DNA from: Crotalaria pallida | Taxonomy: Eukaryota; Streptophyta; Magnoliopsida; Fabales; Fabaceae | Assembly: GCA_037953625.1 (NCBI GenBank) | Contig: CM075655.1 | Coordinates: 13,410,001-13,474,000 of the forward strand | Direction: 5' to 3' | Length of the DNA: 64,000 nt | Part shown: positions 42,054 through 53,807 of the stretch, in pieces | Numbering within the stretch: position 1 is the first letter of the stretch | Layout of the letters: the number at the start of each line of letters is the position of its first letter | Made by a program: the position numbers and the translations under genes | The notes under the pieces: model-generated | What the model was told of the DNA's origin: nothing | The model's input: the letters and a program-made list of their open reading frames with translations, nothing else | Database searches by the model: none

Positions 42054-42713
42054 TTAAACTCAATAATTAAATCAAAACTTCTGATACGTAACTCAGAATA
42101 AAACAAAACTCAAATAAAATAATTACGTAACTTGATAAATTAGCATAAGCTTTGGTTATCCCTACCAAATACTTATATAACAACTACCAAGCTACTATAA
42201 TACTTAAAATATTAAATCAAATCATTTTCATTGAAAACCAAAATTTCTTTTAATTTAAAACAGCCAAAACAATTCATTTGAAAAGGTTTTTATTGTTTAT
42301 AAATCGCATCCAAACAAACATTCCATAACATACATATAAACACATACATTCATCCAATAAACTTCATTTTCAAACTCAAATCATCTAAATCATCAAATCT
42401 GGACAACATTATATCATTAATTTAAAAATCACTTTTCTCTTAAACTATACATTCAAAAATCTTGCCACTTTTCCTACATACTATACACAAGCCCTACTAT
42501 CTAATTAACATTTAAACATCATATAATCAAGTAACAATCAATTCAGCACAACCACTGAAAATAAAGTACTTCAAATTTACCCGAAAATTCATCTTTTTCA
42601 TTTTCATACAAAAAGATACACATCCTAAAGTCTAAAAATTAAATTAAACTTAATAAAAGAATATTTTTCCTTTATAATTCAATTCTGGACAGCAACCAAA
42701 TAATTTCATTGAA

Positions 42714-44816
42714 GGGAGCTTTCTCGGTCTTGCAGGGTATTATAGAAGATTCATTGAAGGGTTTTCTAAGTTGGCCCTTCCGTTGACTTCACTGACCAGA
42801 AAGGATGCGCCTTACCAGTGGACCGAGGAGTGCGAACAGAGCTTCGAAGAGCTGAAGAGAAGATTGACGAGCTCACCAGTGTTGATTTTGCCAGATCCGA
42901 CCAAAGCGTTTGACGTATTCTGTGACGCCTCGAAGCAGGGTCTCGGCTGTGTATTGATGCAACAAGGAAAAGTGGTGGCCTATGCCTCTAGACAGCTTCG
43001 GCAACACGAACAGAATTACCCCACTCATGACCTCGAATTGGCTGCCGTAGTGTTTGCTCTTAAAATTTGGAGGCATTATCTGTATGGCACGAAATTTAAA
43101 GTATTCAGCGACCATAAAAGTCTCGGCTATTTGTTCGATCAAAAGGAATTAAACATGAGGCAACACAGATGGGTGGAATTCTTGAAAGATTACGACTTCA
43201 ACCTGCATTATCATCCTGGAAAGGCCAATGTGGTGGCCGACGCGTAGAGCAGAAAGAGCCTTCACCTGAGTAATATGATGGTCCAAGAGATGCAATTGAT
43301 GTAGTAGTTTAGTGACCTCAATCTCGGAGTACAGAAGAGGGAAAACAGTGTCGTACTCGAAATGTTGCAAGTGACAAACGACTTTGTGGGCTTCATCAAG
43401 GAAAGACAGACCGTCGACTTAGAGCTCCAAAAATTGTTGGAAAGAGCAGGAGACAAGGATGAACCCGACTTCACTAAAGGATCAGACGGTCTCATACGAT
43501 TTCGAGACCGAGTTTGCATTCCCATGGACTTAGAAGTTCGAAGAGATATAATGGAAGAAGCCCATAAAACAAAGATGAGTCTTCATCCAGGAGCCACAAA
43601 AATGTACCAAGATCTGAAGAGGCTGTTTTGGTGGCCGAAGTTGAAGTCGGACGTGGCAGATTATGTGTCTCGGTGTTTGGTTTGTCAAAAAGCCAAGATC
43701 GAGCACCAGAAACTTGGAGAATTGCTCAGATATTTGGAGATTCCACAATGGAAGTGGGACAGCATCTCGATGGATTTTGTTTCGGGCCTACCGAAAACAA
43801 GATCAGGGTGCGAAGCAATTTGGGTTGTGGTGGACCGACTGACAAAGTGTGCCCATTTCCTGCCTATCAGCATGAAGTATAGCCTAGAGAAGTTGACACA
43901 ACTGTACATAAAGGATATAGTTAGACTCCACGGTGTTCCGAGCAGCATTGTGTCTGACCATGATCATCGCTTCTTGTCCCGATTCTGGCAGAGTTTAAAG
44001 CAAGCTATGGGTACAAAATTGAGGTTCAGCACTGCGTATCATCCTCAGACCGACGGACAATCCGAGCGCACCATTCAGACCCTGGAAGACTTGTTGAGGA
44101 CGTGTGTACTCGAACAGTCGGAAAGTTGGGAGACACTTCTGCCCTTGGTCGAATTTACCTACAACAACAGCTTTCACTCAAGCATCGGAATGGCTCCTTT
44201 CGAAGTGTTGTATGGTCGGAAATGCCGAACGCCTTTGTGCTAGTTCCAGATAGGAGAAAACTTATTAATTGGCCCCGACATTGTTCATGAGACAACCGAG
44301 AAGATCCGAATGATACAAGGAAAGATGAAAGCGGCTCAGGATCGACAGAAAAGTTATGCCGACAAAAGAAGGAAGCCCTTGGACTTCAACACAGGAGATC
44401 ATGTATTCCTGTGGGTGTCCCCTATAACGGGTATTGGCCGAGCTATCAAATCCAGGAAGTTGACCCCTCGGTTTGTCGGACCGTATCAGATATTGGAGAA
44501 AATCGGACCAGTAGCCTACAGAATTGCTCTACCTCCACACTTGTCTAAACTCCATGATGTATTCCACGCGTCGCAACTCAGGAAGTACGTCCATGATCCC
44601 TCGCATGTCATAGCAGTGGATGAATTACCATTAAAGGACAACCTGACCTTTGAGGTTCTTCCGGTCAGAATTGAGGACAGGCAGAGTAGACGACTTCGAG
44701 GAAAAGAGATCTCCTTGGTCAAGGTCATTTGGAATCGGAATAATGTAGAAGAGGCTACTTGGGAACTCGAAGAAAAGATGAAGTTGTCCTATCCGCAGCT
44801 GTTCAGCGCCGACTAA
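42714..44816 (+). pseudogene. Chromovirus pol remnant: RNase H, integrase, chromodomain
   Basis: One reading frame runs the whole length but has stops at 43,245-43,247, a pair near 43,300, and 44,241-44,243. It opens with FLGLAGYYRRFIEGFSKLA, the end of RT. RNase H follows (VFCDASKQGLGCVL, SDHKSLGYLF). Integrase has its zinc domain (HPGATKMYQDLK, CLVCQKAK), MDFVSGLPKT, IVSDHDHRF and TDGQSERTIQ. A C-terminal chromodomain (ISLVKVIWN, EEATWELEEKM) ends at 44,816. Chromodomains guide chromovirus integration to marked chromatin. It is incomplete and cannot act alone. Confidence 0.88.
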
Positions 44817-44852
44817 ATTTCGAGGACGAAATTCCTGTAAGTGGGAGAGGAT

Positions 44853-47316
44853 TGTAACATCCCAAGATTTAATATTCAATATAATAATAGATTTAAATAT
44901 AAATTTATTTAGTAGAAGAACGAGGTCGTAGAAATAAGAATAGGGTCGTGAGGGAAAATAGGAAGCGTGGGCCGATCAGATAAGGAAATGCTGGATCTCG
45001 GACCGATCGCAGCCGAGCCAAACGGAGACAAAACGTGAAATCTGGTGGATGCGTCAACTCGGATAAACCGACCGCAACAAATCTCGCTGTGTTGACCGAG
45101 AGGAGACTCGGACTACTGCTACCCCTCCGTGACAGAGTCGAAGTCCCTCCTCTTCTATTCCTCCGTGGCAGCTCGAACCAAGTTGCTAATTCCTTTATTC
45201 TCACGCCCTCCGTACAACTGTCTCTGTCAATCACTTTATGTCTTTTTCAAGTCACTGTTGGTGACTTCCTTTAGAAGCCAATAAATCTTGTCCACATGTT
45301 CCAAGCTTCTCAAAGAAGCCTCCATTATGGACCACACCATTAATTCCCACATAGGAATAAAAGAAAATCCCTAACCCAATACAACAACACTCATTTTCTC
45401 TCCTTCTTCTTCGTATCATCCAACTTCTCAGAAGCTTCAACACTAAAAGTTCAACATACTCTTTCACTCACGCAAATCTCTCTCTCTCTCTTTTTCTCCC
45501 CCAAGACTCACCAACCAGAAGCCACTCTCCTTCTTCTCCTTCGCTTTGCTGGACGCTCCCTGTACTGTTGCGGTGTGGGTGTGCAGCAAGGAGAGAAACG
45601 GTTCAAGGGTTCCCAGCTCAAGAGGGCGATCAGCAAAGGAGCCACACTCAAGCTCTCGAACTCTTATCTCCAGTGGGTTGAGGTAAGGAGTGAGTGTTAC
45701 CTTTGCTTAGGTTTGAGTTGCTAGTGTGTTCATAACGGGTGCTAAGAGTGGGTGTTAGATTAGGGAAGAGACATAGGGTAATACTAGGGAGGAAAATGAA
45801 TAACTAAGAAGAAGATTTATATATGAACTAGAGACATGAATTCTTGAACTAAGTGAAAATATTTGTATGCTTGCTAAGTGCTTTGAAATCCTATGTTGTT
45901 GTTGTATCAATGTTTATAAGTGGTGATAAATGTTACTCATGTTTTCTTTAAACCTGTCTGGGGACCGAGCGTGAGAGGCCGAGAGTAGTAAGGGAAATAT
46001 AGCTAACAGCTGGAGAGATAAACTATATTAATTAAAGAATTAAATAATGGGAGAAAACGAGTGGAAGGGGTATCTAGGCGGGTGAGCCGAAAAGAGCCGA
46101 GTAACGAATGATTTAAAGGATAAAAGAGTAATTAAAAGAGAAATGGTTGTGTGGCCGGGTCATAGAAGACGCGTACTGGGTGCGTGCATTGATCGCGTCA
46201 GACGCATACTGGGTATGCGCAGCTGTAAGACGGGTACTGGGTACTCGCAGTTATGACTCGCACGAGGTTCCGAGCACGGAATCGGTGGGATGTGCTTCTG
46301 GTCATAGAAGACGCGTACTGGGTGCGTGCATTGATCGCGTAAGATGCCGAGAGGCGCAGCTGTAAGACGGGTACTGGGTACTCGCAGTTATGGACATTCC
46401 TTCACTCCATAGAAGAATCGGTGGTAGTGCTCCTGGTCATAGAAGACGCGTACTGGATGTGTGCATTGATTGCGTCAGACACGTACTGGGTATGTGCAGC
46501 TGTAAGACGGGTACTGGGTACTCGCAGTTATGGACACTCTGGAATCCGACCCTAAATGGTGTAAGACATGCACTGGGTGTATGCAGCCGAGAAGAGTAAA
46601 AGATTGTAAGATATGTAAAAGAGGAATGATGAGTAAATGGACCGAGAGAGAAAATAGAATACCGAGGAAAGGAAAATAGAATACCGAGAGTGGAAAATAG
46701 AGATCGAATAATTAAGGATAAGGAATTGGGGGAATAGTGCAAGGGTAAACGGTCGGCATGTGTGTGTAAAAATTGGGCGGTAAATATTCAGTGGAGAATT
46801 TATCATGGACCGAGTAGATTGAGGTTGCAGGTATGTGTTATGTATCTGAATGAATATTTATTAATATGCTAATTGATTATTTGTGTTTGGCTTGGTAATT
46901 CGTTATGTCATATTAGAAACTACTTACTTAAGTTATGTGTAATGCTCACCTCCTTACCATTTTTCAGGTACTGAGTCCGAGCAGACGTAGTCCCCGGCCG
47001 AGCGCAGCAGGTTCACTCTCCCTCACAGGGAGAGTAGGTTATTAGAGTCGGAAAATTAAGTTAGGCCTCGGCCAGTTGGCCGAGCTAAAATACGGCTCAT
47101 GTAACTTACGTTTTGTATAACCTATTGATGTAATCAAGTTGTTTTGCTTTCTTACTTTTGTATGAGCTAGTCTTCTGCTGAAAACTCTGTCATTAACATT
47201 ATATGGAATGAATTATTGTTTTGATCATTATCACAATTATTTTTTTATGACGTTTTAAAAGAAAATTTTAAGTCCTATAATTTCGGTTAAGGGTAAAATT
47301 TAAATAGGGTGTTACA
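44853..47316 (+). repeat. 3' LTR of the truncated chromovirus (2464 bp)
   Basis: It begins TGTAACATCCCAAG right after the polypurine tract and ends AGGGTGTTACA. An acceptor-like CTCACCTCCTTACC..TTTTTCAGG lies at about 46,947-46,976, in the same relative place as in the other long LTRs here. TCATA follows, but no left partner survives to confirm a target duplication. Confidence 0.85.
46157..46545. repeat. Tandem repeat within the chromovirus LTR
   Basis: Three copies of a unit of about 130-145 bases start with GGTCATAGAAGACGCGTACT at about 46,157, 46,302 and 46,433. Each contains shorter sub-repeats of the form G.GTACTGGGTA..CGCAG. It is GC-richer than its surroundings. There are no spacers of constant length, so it is not a CRISPR. 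Confidence 0.8.
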
Positions 47317-48972
47317 TCATACAACACTTAGACAATTAGGAAAAATCTAAAAATCACTAAATCATACAATATAACATTCGACATACCTAAAATAAAATAA
47401 AAACAGTGGCAAATAAATTTTTATACCATCATATACACATTAACTTACTCATATAATCACTCATAAAATTATTTCTAACACTTACACATGAAATCTCTTA
47501 ACTTAATCAAATTTTCACAACACAAATAAATCATTTTATTTTTTTCTTTTATAAATTTCGGCCAAAATAAAAGAAATAACATTTATTCTTTTACAAATAA
47601 AATCGTACAATACTTTCTATAACATAAAACAATTAAATCTTTTTTCCCTAAGAAAATTCGGCCATCATATATAAATCAAAAGGTAAAATTTGTTTCACTT
47701 GAATTTATCATTCCTTTGAAACCCTTTTGATTTTTATTCATTTGGCTCTAAAAGAAATAAGGACATAAATCATCAAATAATCATCATATTATTAACAAAT
47801 AATTCATAAGAATCATGACCCAAGGCTTTCACATAAAATCAAATAGCATCATATAAACAGTCATCATCAAGAATGTAATAACATAACTCAAAATCATTTA
47901 ACTCATAACCATTTATAATTATTTCATTATCGAACACAGAATCAATTAGTTTCTTTTCTTTAGAAAGAAATTCTTAATAAGTCAAGAAATCATCAAACTA
48001 ATACCAAAATCAATATTTTTGAGAGATTAAAACAAACATTTTTAAAAATCAAAAAGAAGAAGAAAAGATGAAGGTTGTTCTTATTATCTTTCTTTTTGAA
48101 GAATCAATGATTAAAACAACATCAAATAAGTTTAAATCAATTAGAATACTTACCAATCACACAAGCTTTCACCAAAAGAAAATCAAAATCTTCACTCCCT
48201 CATCCTCTAGGCTCCCATGGTTTGCTCTCTCTCCCTCTAGGGTCTTTCACAATTTTTCTAAGTGTAAAATGTGTAGCAAAAGAAAACCTAATCTAGGAAA
48301 CCCTCTATTTATAATTATAACTATGAAAATTTAGCCATCCCACGCCAACCAAAAGGGGTCACACGGTTTTAGGAGGGAGTAACTTGGTGGTCAAGTTTAG
48401 AATTGTCAAGGCATCTACACTAATGAGAACCTAGTGAATTGCAAATTCATTAATTGCTTACACAAAGAACCATAGATGGAATTCAAGTAAAACTTGCTCC
48501 CAAAGTCAGAAAAAAAAATCTATCCTTCCTATAATCCCAGGGCAGCCGTCCAATGCTTGGGAAAAGGGGTAGGAATTTTCCAACTTACAATAAATGCACA
48601 CCTCCCTTTTTAACCAATGAAAAATCAATTTAAATAAATTAAACTTCAAAATTATTCCAGAAAATAATTTCTGGACGGTGCAACCAATCATAGGCCTCTA
48701 AAAATATATATTTTTATAACACAAATTATTTTTAAGTCAAATAAAAAATTGTAGGTCCAAAAATAATTTCCAAGTCCAAAAACATAAAATTCGTGTACCA
48801 TACTGTACAGATATAAAATTTTTGCAAACCTTCAAATAAAATTCTGATTTTACATTTATGAAATCTACATTTCAATACAATCATTTTGACATAAAATTCG
48901 TAATTTTTGGACTTACGGTTTGAAAGTTATGAAATTTTGAAGTTATAGAACCATTTCTTCCAAAATTCATTT
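47317..48972 (-). repeat. Solo LTR, middle segment with promoter
   Basis: This AT-rich segment resumes the minus-strand LTR between the two nested elements. On minus it has TATAAATAGAG (48,303-48,313) followed by a transcript-leader-like stretch (AGAGGGTTTCCTAG, then GAGAGAGAGC). No coding frame is supported. Confidence 0.6.
48303..48313 (-). promoter_or_regulatory. TATA box of the solo LTR
   Basis: TATAAATAGAG on the minus strand lies about 900 LTR bases from the LTR start once the copia insertion is removed. It is directly followed by a C/T- and GA-rich leader. Position and sequence fit an LTR promoter. Confidence 0.6.
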
Positions 48973-50500
48973 CACCCAAGAGGGGGGGGTTTGAATTGGG
49001 TGTTTATAGAAACTTTAAAATTCAATCGAATCAAACGATCTTAGAAAGATGAACAGAGATTAAACGAGCGGAAGACTTAAAGAACGAATGAAAAACGATT
49101 TTAAGCGAATAGAAACACGATATTTAATATTAATAGATAAAACTTATTATACGCGTGATTGAAGAAATAAAACACAAAAACGCAATGCACGCGCTAAATA
49201 GATTAAAACATGAAAATAACTTTTATCCGCGAAACTTATAATCAACATAAAATAAACATGTGGAAATAAAAGAGATAAGGGATAGAGAAAATTGCACCGG
49301 AGATTTTTATCCTGGTTAGGCAAACAACGCCTACATCCAGTCCTCAAGCGACCCACTTGAGCTTTTCACTAAGCCAAGACGCAACGCGTCCCCAAGTACA
49401 TCCAGAGCGCCCCGCAAGCTACTAGGAATCCCACCGTTCGCCAGGGACCTCGAACAAAATAGCCTAACTACTAGGAATCCCACCGTTCGTATAGTGCTAC
49501 CCAATACACAACAGGGTTTACTCACCCTATGAACGCGACACACGTTCAATCCTAAGGGACAACACTCCTTAATATCTAAGGTTGTCACACCCCTTACAAA
49601 CAAATGGATTTGCACGAAGAAAAGAGTGCAACTAACAATAAAGCTCTCTAGATAGAGCAGATACTATAATAGAGTCCTATGACAAATGAATAATCTCAAG
49701 CAAATTCAATGTTATTCCAATATGATGATGATGATGATTTCTTCTCAAAAGAAATTTTTTTTTTCAAAGAAGAGAGAAGGAGAAGAAGAATCAATAATCA
49801 AGTGAATGTGTGTGATGGTGTGCTTTTAAAAAGGTAGAAGAAACTGCTGCAAATCAGAATCATGATCATCCAGAAAAGGAAATAAATCATTCTGGGAATC
49901 AGATTGATTTCAGCACGTTTTTCAAAATTTTGAAAAGAGTAATCGATTACTTTGGTCATATTAATCGATTACTTGCTCTCAGGTTTTTCATAAAAGTTGT
50001 AGCATTGAAAACTAATCGATTAATAGTTTCAAGTAATCGGTTACTGTCACTTAAATGACCAGTTCAAGGAAGTAATCCATTACAAGAACCTAATTAATCC
50101 ATTACTTGCTCTCTGGTTACAAGTTGCATCAAGTAATCGATTATTCCAGAAGGGGTAATCGATTACTCCACATTAAAAACAGATTTTCAGAGAAAAATTG
50201 TAACCAAAGGTTTTCGCAAAACATTTTCATAAAAGCTTTTCCTGGAGCAGAGGTTTTAAAAATACTTCTTCTAGATTTTTCAAGAACAAAACGTATCATC
50301 ATCATTAAATTAAAATTGAATGCTTTTAGATTACTATTTGCCTTACATAAGGTTCTAAGCCCTAAAAGGCTAGGTCTTCAACCAGGCAAACAATCTTCGC
50401 ATCATCACGGTAACTGAACCTGTTCAAACATAATATATATATATATAATTGTGTTGTGTCATCATCAAAACATCATAAAGGGAAATCATGAGATTCAACA
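48973..50500 (-). repeat. 3' LTR of the degenerate copia element
   Basis: It aligns with 55,571-57,092 almost throughout. On minus it begins TGTTGAATCTCATG at 50,500. The far end, equivalent to 55,540-55,570, is missing. Palindromic TAATCGATTA motifs cluster at 49,935-50,165. Confidence 0.9.
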
Positions 50501-50501
50501 C

Positions 50502-50513
50502 TCCCCCTTTTTG
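50502..50513 (-). other. Polypurine tract
   Basis: On minus, AAAAAGGGGGAG abuts the LTR start TGTTGAATC, as in Sireviruses. Confidence 0.8.
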
Positions 50514-51030
50514 ATGATGACAAACACTGCCTGCAAAACAAGGTTAGTACAGATAATATAACTTCAAATAACAGAATGATGCAATCAGCTCTTAAAAATA
50601 CTCAAAGAGCACAAACTGAGATATTGAGCTTAACTCAATAACATGAGTTTAACTAAAGCTCTGTATCATGAGTCTAGTTATAACTCCCCCTGAATTCATG
50701 AATAATCATGAATTTGTTCCAGTTAACCTGTTTCTCATACTATCTCATGACATATAACATGATATATTTTCTCCCCGTTTTTGACATCATCAAAAAGGTG
50801 AGATATCCAAGATAAAATGGCATCACATGACAAAAATAATAACAAGCCAATAAAAGTTCAAATGTCATGATAAGCCAAACAAGAATATCCAAACCATGTC
50901 AGAGAAAATCCAAATCCAAATCCAGAAACAGATAAACATAATAAATAACAGAACTAGGGGTTAAGATAGCAAATACTAAAATAATCCAAATAGCAAGATA
51001 GAATAAAAAGATCAAGAGCGGATTCACAAG

Positions 51031-52401
51031 CTAATGGTCACTGGTGAAAGGTGGCCAATTCTGATGCCTCAAGTGATAAATGTCTTGCTGCATTGCCTCC
51101 ATGTTGACATTCATCTGTTCCATACCGGAGGTGAGCTGAGCAAGAGTGGAGTCTACTGAACGCATGTGGTTATCAGAACGTCTCATATATCCTCTAACAT
51201 CATCCATGAAGTTCTGCATGTACGGAGGTATATGATCCGGAGGATAGATAGCTTGTAGCGGAATGAAATCGGGATCCTAAGTTGGTGCATGATCTTGATG
51301 TTGCGGCTGCTGCTGCTATTCTTCCTCATCATCAGGGTTATAGTTATGATTAGACTTGCGCTCTCGTCGATGTGTTTTTGGCATCCAACCTCGACCTTCC
51401 ATGTTCACCCATCCCATATTTCCCAAGAAGTTAGAATCCATGCGCATATTAGCGTTGGAAGCAGTCCTAGCTTCTCCATTCAAAGGTATCCGGAAACATC
51501 TAAGGATGTTGGTGATTAAGGTTGCATAGGGAAGTCGTGAGGTCTTCATCTTCATATCCTTATCAATCGACCGACGAACTTTTCCAGCAGTCTCAATCAT
51601 ATGATTCAAGACAAACCAACCCCAATTGATGGGTTTGTCGTGAAACCAAGACCACAAAATGATATAATCCGAATCCAGCAGCCTGAAGTAGTTACCTTGC
51701 CTTGGGATCAGACAACGATTCAAGATGAAATGCAGCACCCGAAATTCAAATTTCAGATTACCCGATGTCAAGACCTTTCCAGTAGGAATTCTATCATCAA
51801 TAAATTCTGCTTTTGCAGTCTTTTTATCATATTCATCTCCCCAAAGACTATCTGAACTAGAACCAGTATAAGATATTCCATCCATGGGCAAATGAGTAAT
51901 GTTGGTCCATGTGCTCAGACTAATCTTTATGCTTCTTCCTTTAACTTCAGAGTAGAGAACCTTTTCATCAGAATTCTAGACGAGATTGGTGTAGAAAACC
52001 CTGACCAAGTCTTCATAAAAGTCGCCTTCAATAGTGCTAAACTCAAATAAGCCCTTTTCTTTTAGAAGCACTACTGTAGGAAGGTTGCAATCTTCGCCGT
52101 CAAAGGTTTCAACATCTAAAAATCTGGGAGAGATCATTGAGCATGCTGCAAAGTATTTTTCATAGTCCATAATTTGTGTCGGATTTGAAAACCAACGATT
52201 TAACTTCTCTAGAGCAACGGGTTGATGAACTGGAGAAGGTGGAGGAGAAGGACCAGCTTCGTTTCTTCTAGGTCGAGAAGGCCTAGGAGCACGACTGGAC
52301 GAAGGTTGAGTTTGATTCTGAACAACTGGAGGAGATGGCTCATCATCATCAGATTCATCAATAATAGCCCTTCTTTTTGTATGACAAGTAAACATGATCA
52401 C
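51031..52401 (-). pseudogene. Second ORF of the degenerate copia element
   Basis: A single frame of about 457 codons runs from MIMFTCHTKRRAIIDESDDD to a C-terminal helical part (MEQMNVNMEAMQQDIYHL). It is broken by three in-frame TAG codons at 51,976-51,978, 51,316-51,318 and 51,277-51,279. A globular core reads ALEKLNRWFSNPTQIMDYEK, RVLHFILNRCLIPRQGNYF and WSWFHDKPINWGWFVLNHMI. I associate this with the putative plant transposon protein domain found in many non-autonomous LTR elements, at moderate confidence. It lies where an env-like ORF would be in a complete Sirevirus. Role unknown. Confidence 0.65.
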
Positions 52402-53807
52402 ACAGACTCAGATAATCTCAATCAAGAGTAGATTCTGAACCAGCCAAACTAATCAACTTAATGTTGCAAAGATAATCCAGCAAATACAATCTTGAACACG
52501 ACTACACAGACCAATTGAATATTCCAAGATGCTCTATGAAATAACAGTGCTACCAACACAATACCATGCACTACTAAATCCAAAAGATTCAACAATTCGA
52601 CTCGGATTCGGTAGCCAATATAGAATATCACATAATAGCAGAACTGGGCCAGAACAGAGAGGGAAGACACTGACCAACCTGAACTGGAGATGAACTGAAC
52701 CGACTGAACCAGAAAGATAAACCGAGAACCACAGAACTTAACACTCTGAACCGTGAGGAGAGGATCAAAATACCACTAAACCGGAGCTGAGTCAGAAGAG
52801 CGAACCGCAACCAGAATCAGGGAGCACTGAACCAATGTCTTCACTAATCCAGATGAATCGGAGAGAAGAGAGACATTGAACAGAAGAACCCTTGCATGAA
52901 CCGAGTTGCACTTCTTGAAAACCAAAGAACCAGTGAACCAAGGTGAGAAAGGTTATGGTGGTTATGAAGGTTTTGAAAATGGTGGTTTCAATGGTGGTTG
53001 GTGGAAGAGAGGTATAATGGGTTTGGTGAGAGGAGCGAGAGAGAAAAGAGAGAAGCGTTTTTTGGAGAAGAAAAAGGTTGAATATGAAGGTTTATGAGAG
53101 AGGAAGTAACAATGAGTGATAATGGTGAGGTTTTATGAAGGAGGTGGCTATGGAGATTTGAGATGGACGAAGAAGAAGTAGAAGATGGAAGAAGAAGAAT
53201 GAGGTATCGTGGAAGGGGAAGGAGAGGCGTGTTTTTGGTGTTGGTAAGAGAGAGAGAGAGTATGTGAGGACATGTGGCTAGGGTTTAAAGTCAAGGAGAG
53301 GTCCACAAGAGGTCAAAACGGGTCAAGACCCACTTGGTCCACACGAGTTCTTTATTTTTCCTTTTTTTTCAGATACTGTAGCAGTTAATCGATTACTGGC
53401 AGAGGTTTAATCGATTATTTTCCTCATTTAATCGATTAATTACTTGCTTTTAATCGATTATCCCTCCTCTGGTCAGAACATGATGCAACATCTCTACTCG
53501 ATTACTAAGCTGGCTGTACTCGATTAGTTGCTGACATTTAATCGATTACTTCAATCCCTTTAATCGATTACTTCGTCTCTGATATGTTGCAGGATGCTGC
53601 AGATTTAATCGGTTAAACACAGCCCTATACTCGATTACTTTGCCATAACTGATCAGATCTATTGCAAAACCCACTTGGTAATCGATTACTGTTGCAGAGT
53701 AATCGATTACTTTTGCATAAATTTCCAGAATTTCACTTTCTTTTCATAACCAAACTTCCTTGCATTCTCTGAATAGGAGTTTCTGATGCTAGGAAATATG
53801 AGGGACA
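52402..53807. other. Spacer with TAATCGATTA motif cluster
   Basis: No coding frame is supported. At 53,385-53,710 about a dozen copies of TAATCGATTA or close variants (ACTCGATTA, AATCGGTTA) occur every 15-40 bases. The part near 52,900-53,280 is GA-rich with a short GA microsatellite near 53,250. Confidence 0.6.

Larger units (their letters stand above)
42700..47316 (+). mobile_element. 5'-truncated chromovirus (Tekay-like) gypsy element
   Basis: It starts abruptly in pol between RT and RNase H (about 42,700), so the 5' LTR, gag, protease and most of RT are missing. RNase H, integrase and chromodomain follow, then the polypurine tract AAGTGGGAGAGGAT (44,839-44,852) and one LTR (44,853-47,316). 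The chromodomain and TGTAACATCCC LTR start point to the Tekay branch of chromoviruses. It sits inside the minus-strand solo LTR, which resumes after 47,316. Confidence 0.85.

Noticed and set aside
46147..46599. CRISPR-like regular repeats
   Set aside because: Units are adjacent tandem repeats with internal sub-repeats and no unique spacers. They lie in a plant LTR.
49331..49615. Minus-strand frame of 94 codons repeated at 55,928-56,212
   Set aside because: It lies in the copia LTR in both copies. No domain is seen, and conservation is explained by LTR duplication.
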